Origin: Candidatus Equihabitans merdae
GTDB taxonomy: Bacteria > Bacillota > Clostridia > Lachnospirales > Lachnospiraceae
Assembly (NCBI GenBank): GCA_018065025.1
Contig: JAGHUB010000347.1
Coordinates: forward strand, 1 to 9,752
DNA: 9,752 nucleotides
Direction of reading: 5' to 3'
Positions 7,262 to 9,752 of this stretch are shown one piece after another. The stretch's first letter is position 1. The number at the start of each line of letters is the position of its first letter. The notes beneath the pieces are model-generated. The model worked only from the letters and a program-made list of their open reading frames with translations. It was not told the origin of the DNA and made no database searches. Both the position numbers and the translations under genes were made by a program.

Positions 7262-7290
7262 AGAATAATATAAGAAGGAAAACTCGTCAA
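7262..7290 (-). promoter_or_regulatory. Promoter of the riboswitch-agcS(-glyA) transcript
   Basis: On the minus strand, TTGACG (7290-7285), a 17-bp spacer and TATTCT (7267-7262). Transcription would begin near 7255, just ahead of the first riboswitch aptamer. The -35 overlaps the left arm of the 7279-7339 inverted repeat. Confidence 0.75.
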
Positions 7291-7339
7291 GACAAAATGC
7301 CTAAATAAGCCCCGAAAACCTTATTTTTCAACGAGTTTT
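7279..7339. repeat. Inverted repeat AAAACTCGT / ACGAGTTTT between divergent promoters
   Basis: Perfect 9-bp arms at 7279-7287 and 7331-7339 are separated by 43 bp. The left arm overlaps the agcS -35, and the right arm lies just upstream of the hisA -10. It could be paired operator sites for a shared regulator, or simply the similar upstream sequences of two divergent promoters. Confidence 0.5.
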
Positions 7340-7349
7340 TGATTTCCTG

Positions 7350-7358
7350 TGGTATAGT
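7350..7358 (+). promoter_or_regulatory. Probable extended -10 promoter of hisA
   Basis: TGG followed by TATAGT (7353-7358), about 30 bases before the hisA start. No good -35 at 16-18 bp was seen; TCAACG lies 19 bp upstream (7328-7333). No T-box or other histidine-responsive leader can fit in the short leader. Confidence 0.5.
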
Positions 7359-7388
7359 AGTAAAGTCATTAAATAAATGGAGGAAACT

Positions 7389-8177
7389 ATGCAGCTCAGA
7401 CCATGCATTGATATACATAACGGTAAAGTAAAACAGATCGTAGGGGGATCCTTAAGAGATCAGGGTGACACCGCTTCTGAGAACTTCGTGTCAGACCGCG
7501 GCGCCGCTTACTATGCCGGACTTTTTAAGGAAGATCAGCTCACCGGTGGCCATGTCATTATCTTAAACGGCAAGGACTCACCTTATTATGAAGCTACGAA
7601 AGCCGAGGCTTTGTCCGCTCTCGGCGCCTATCCAGGGGGTCTTCAGATCGGCGGAGGCATTAATGCGGATAATGCTTCAGAATACATGGATGCCGGTGCC
7701 CGTCATGTCATCGTCACCTCTTATGTCTTCAATGAAGGCCACATTTCCTGGGAAAATATCCGGAAAATGAAGCAGGCTGTGGGCCGTGAGCATCTGGTAC
7801 TGGACCTGTCCTGTCGCCAGAAGGATGGCCAGTACTATATTGTAACTAACCGCTGGCAGACATTTACGGAGGAGCCTCTGACAGCAGACCTTCTTCACAC
7901 CCTGTCTTCAGAATGCGATGAATTCCTGATCCATGGGGTGGATGTGGAAGGTAAATCCAGCGGCGTATCAGAGGAGCTGATTACCTTGATGGATTCCGTC
8001 CGTGGCTTTCCTATCACCTATGCCGGCGGCATTGCTTCCTTTGAAGATATCGAGAAAATCCGCCGTATGACTGACGGAACCGTGGATGTCACCATCGGCT
8101 CAGCCCTGAGCCTCTTTGGCGGCAAGATGGATTATCACCAAGTCATTCAGGCTTGCCGGGGAATGGATAGTCATTAA
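7389..8177 (+). CDS. hisA: HisA, eukaryotic-type ProFAR isomerase
   Basis: Phosphoribosylformimino-5-aminoimidazole carboxamide ribotide isomerase, the fourth step of histidine synthesis: an Amadori rearrangement on a (beta/alpha)8 barrel. The 262-aa protein resembles yeast HIS6 rather than ordinary bacterial HisA. Matching stretches are CIDIHNGKVKQIVGG (6-20), LQIGGGIN (85-92), VIVTS (107-111), LDLSCR (138-143), RWQTFT (155-160), EFLIHGVDVEG (178-188), YAGGIAS (211-217) and GSALSLFGG (237-245). The expected catalytic acids are Asp8 and Asp139. An in-frame ATG at 7377 overlaps the GGAGG ribosome binding site (7379-7383), so ATG at 7389 is the real start. No other his gene is adjacent. I see no convincing terminator in the 147 bases before hpf. 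Confidence 0.93.
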   Translation: MQLRPCIDIHNGKVKQIVGGSLRDQGDTASENFVSDRGAAYYAGLFKEDQLTGGHVIILNGKDSPYYEATKAEALSALGAYPGGLQIGGGINADNASEYMDAGARHVIVTSYVFNEGHISWENIRKMKQAVGREHLVLDLSCRQKDGQYYIVTNRWQTFTEEPLTADLLHTLSSECDEFLIHGVDVEGKSSGVSEELITLMDSVRGFPITYAGGIASFEDIEKIRRMTDGTVDVTIGSALSLFGGKMDYHQVIQACRGMDSH

Positions 8178-8259
8178 GAAAATTTGATTGGGATGACTTC
8201 CTGCAGAGTCGAGAGGCTTATTGGATGGCGAACAAGCATTTTTCGGAAATAAAGTCAAG

Positions 8260-8274
8260 ACTTGTCAGACAATT
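8260..8274 (+). promoter_or_regulatory. Palindromic operator-like site (CodY-box-like) over the hpf -35
   Basis: ACTTGTCAGACAATT contains the perfect palindrome TTGTC-A-GACAA (8262-8272) and matches the known CodY consensus AATTTTCWGAAAATT at 12 of 15 positions. A second palindrome, AAGTC-AA-GACTT (8252-8263), abuts it. It lies exactly over the hpf -35 hexamer, where a bound repressor would block RNA polymerase. Whether this organism has CodY cannot be seen here. Confidence 0.4.
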
Positions 8275-8290
8275 TATATATGAATATAAT
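8262..8290 (+). promoter_or_regulatory. Promoter of hpf
   Basis: TTGTCA (8262-8267), a 17-bp spacer and a perfect TATAAT (8285-8290), 34 bases before the hpf start. This is a strong sigma-A-type match. It indicates that hpf is transcribed independently of hisA. Confidence 0.8.
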
Positions 8291-8324
8291 AAATGTGTAA
8301 ATACTTCTGAAAGGCGGTGAGTCT

Positions 8325-8855
8325 ATGCAGTACGTTATTAGTGGAAAGAACATCGAAGTTACTGAAGGTTTAAGAAAGGCCGTAACAGACAAGCTTGGTA
8401 AGCTGGAAAAATATTTCGCACCGGAAACCAAAGCTATCGTTACCTTATCTGTTGAAAAGGAACGCCAGAAGATCGAAGTAACCATTCCGGTTAAAGGCAG
8501 CATCATTCGTTCCGAGCAGGTCAGCTCAGATATGTATGTTTCCATCGATCTGGTAGAAGAGATCATCGAACGTCAGTTGCGCAAATATCGCAGCCGCATC
8601 ATTGATAAGCAGCATGCAGCGGAAGATTTCCAGAAGGAATTCATCGAAAGCGATATTATCCCGGATGACGATGAGATCATCATCGATCGTGACAAGAAGT
8701 TCGACATCAAGCCCATGTATCCGGAAGATGCCTGCGTACAGATGGAACTTCTTGGACACAGCTTCTTCGTATTCGTCAATGCCGAAACCGACGAGACCAA
8801 CGTGGTCTACAAACGTAAAGGCGGTACATACGGTCTGATCGAACCGGAGAAATAA
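8325..8855 (+). CDS. hpf: Long-form ribosome hibernation promoting factor
   Basis: Binds the 30S decoding region of idle ribosomes and, in the long form, joins two 70S particles into 100S dimers during starvation or stationary phase. The protein is 176 aa. The N-terminal RaiA/HPF domain (about 1-100, beginning MQYVISGKNIEVTEGLRKAV) is followed by an acidic linker (about 101-125, including PDDDE). The C-terminal dimerisation domain (126-174) contains KPMYPEDACVQMELLGHSFF and YKRKGGTYGLIEP. The length and second domain exclude the short gamma-proteobacterial HPF or RaiA. The ribosome binding site AAGGCGGTGA (8311-8320) sits five bases before ATG. It has its own promoter and terminator, so it is probably monocistronic. 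Confidence 0.96.
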   Translation: MQYVISGKNIEVTEGLRKAVTDKLGKLEKYFAPETKAIVTLSVEKERQKIEVTIPVKGSIIRSEQVSSDMYVSIDLVEEIIERQLRKYRSRIIDKQHAAEDFQKEFIESDIIPDDDEIIIDRDKKFDIKPMYPEDACVQMELLGHSFFVFVNAETDETNVVYKRKGGTYGLIEPEK

Positions 8856-8892
8856 TGTCTTACATGGCACAACAAGCATATAAATAATGAAG

Positions 8893-8922
8893 AGGCCACT
8901 CCCAATCCGGGGAGTGGCTTTT
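8893..8922 (+). terminator. Intrinsic terminator of hpf
   Basis: GCCACTCCC (8895-8903) pairs perfectly with GGGAGTGGC (8910-8918) around a six-base loop. The stem is extended by A/T and G-U pairs and followed by TTTT (8919-8922). It lies about 40 bases after the hpf stop. Confidence 0.9.
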
Positions 8923-8939
8923 CTAATGCTATATAGATG

Positions 8940-8948
8940 TGATATAAC
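8940..8948 (+). promoter_or_regulatory. Possible hypF promoter
   Basis: TGA followed by TATAAC (8943-8948) forms a weak extended -10 just after the hpf terminator, about 45 bases before the hypF start. No convincing -35 was seen. A promoter is expected here because hypF follows a strong terminator. Confidence 0.3.
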
Positions 8949-8991
8949 AAAGCACGGTGGATATAGTTCATAAACAGGAGAGAAAAGGCTG

Positions 8992-9752
8992 ATGATAACA
9001 AAGCGGATCTGTGTATACGGCATCGTTCAAGGCGTAGGTTTCAGACCTACGGTCAGTCGTCATGCCATGAGATCCGGCATCACCGGCAGTGTCTGCAACA
9101 AGGGACCTTTCGTGGAAATCATAGCCCAGGGAACAGAATCCTGTTTGGAGACATTTATCGATCTTCTGAAAAATGAACCGCCCCGTATGGCTTCCATCCT
9201 TCGTATTAATGTGGAGAATGTTGAGATTACAGGCCGGTATGAATCCTTTGATATTATCGAAAGTGAAAAGACAGCAGGTGAGGTCTTTATTTCACCGGAC
9301 CTGGCTATTTGCCCCGATTGTGAGAGGGAACTCTTTGATCCAAAGAATCCCCGCTACCTGCATCCCTTTATTAACTGCACTTGCTGCGGCCCCCGACTGA
9401 CCATATTGGACGCCCTGCCCTACGACAGGGAAAGGACTTCCATGAAGGCATTTCCTATGTGCGATTTTTGTCAGGGTGAATATACTGATCCTGCTACCAG
9501 ACGTTACGATGCCCAGCCTGTGTGCTGCCCTAATTGCGGCCCCAAGGTTTATGCATTTGCAGGTGGGGGAGAGCTGTCAAAGATAGATTGGGACCGGCTG
9601 CCTGACCCTTCTTGGCAGGACGGAATAATTACAGATGCTTTCGTCATCACAGTGGCTCGCCGCACCATCGCATCCGGCGGAATCGTGGCAGTAAAGGGCA
9701 TCGGCGGTTTTCACCTGTGTTGTGACGCCACCAGCCAAGAGGCTGTTCTTCG
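8992..9752 (+). CDS. hypF: Carbamoyltransferase HypF, [NiFe] hydrogenase maturation (5' part, runs off the window)
   Basis: HypF uses carbamoyl phosphate and ATP to make the thiocarboxamide on HypE that becomes the cyanide ligands of [NiFe] hydrogenase. The window holds the first 253 residues of a protein normally about 750 aa. The acylphosphatase domain (about 1-92) shows VQGVGFRP (12-19) with catalytic Arg18 and probable Asn36. Two zinc-finger motifs follow, with cysteines 107/110/129/132 and 157/160/179/182. These give the family spacing C-x2-C-x18-C-x2-C-x24-C-x2-C-x18-C-x2-C. The YrdC-like nucleotide-binding domain begins near 216 (VAVKGIGGFHL at 232-242). ATG at 8992 follows AGGAG (8976-8980) with a rather long 11-base gap. 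No other hyp gene is visible; they may lie to the right. Confidence 0.96.
   Translation, partial: MITKRICVYGIVQGVGFRPTVSRHAMRSGITGSVCNKGPFVEIIAQGTESCLETFIDLLKNEPPRMASILRINVENVEITGRYESFDIIESEKTAGEVFISPDLAICPDCERELFDPKNPRYLHPFINCTCCGPRLTILDALPYDRERTSMKAFPMCDFCQGEYTDPATRRYDAQPVCCPNCGPKVYAFAGGGELSKIDWDRLPDPSWQDGIITDAFVITVARRTIASGGIVAVKGIGGFHLCCDATSQEAVL

Noticed and set aside
7377..7391. The earlier in-frame ATG of hisA at 7377
   Set aside because: It overlaps the GGAGG ribosome binding site serving ATG 7389, and HIS6-like proteins begin close to the CIDxHNG motif.
8178..8251. Possible hisA terminator (GCTT/AAGC followed by TTTTT near 8218-8242)
   Set aside because: The stem would be only four pairs with a long loop; too weak to call.
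8855..8887. A 10-codon frame overlapping the hpf stop as TAATG
   Set aside because: It has no ribosome binding site of its own and ends just before the hpf terminator; most likely chance.

Overview
The window looks like chromosomal DNA of a member of the Bacillota (Firmicutes), probably an anaerobe. The evidence is consensus AGGAGG-type ribosome binding sites, sigma-A-like promoters, U-tailed intrinsic terminators, a tandem glycine riboswitch with a terminator platform, a long-form hibernation factor (HPF), and a hypF gene implying [NiFe] hydrogenase maturation. I cannot place it below phylum with confidence. All eight protein genes belong to recognisable families; no phage gene, transposase, CRISPR array, tRNA or rRNA was seen.

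Layout. Positions 1-220 hold an 83-bp tandem repeat that probably continues off the left edge, ending in a degenerate copy. typA (BipA GTPase) follows on the minus strand with its own terminator and promoter. Divergent from it is a two-gene operon, dapA-dapB, for the first two committed steps of diaminopimelate/lysine synthesis. It ends at a terminator that converges on the terminator of glyA. On the minus strand, transcribed right to left, are promoter, tandem glycine riboswitch, riboswitch terminator, agcS (Na+/amino-acid symporter), a hairpin and glyA (serine hydroxymethyltransferase). This is a glycine uptake and conversion unit under glycine-sensing RNA control. Rightward from a divergent intergenic region run hisA, hpf and the 5' third of hypF. 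hisA is of the eukaryotic (yeast HIS6-like) type and has no other his genes nearby; hpf has its own strong promoter and a palindromic operator-like site.

I did not find a clearly new multi-gene system. The points most worth a second look are: the 83-bp repeat array; an extra hairpin inserted in aptamer 1 of the glycine riboswitch; a readable switching mechanism in its expression platform; the stand-alone eukaryotic-type HisA; a CodY-box-like palindrome over the hpf promoter; an inverted repeat between the divergent hisA and agcS promoters; and a recurrent extended -10 motif, one copy of which is embedded in the agcS stop codon ahead of glyA.
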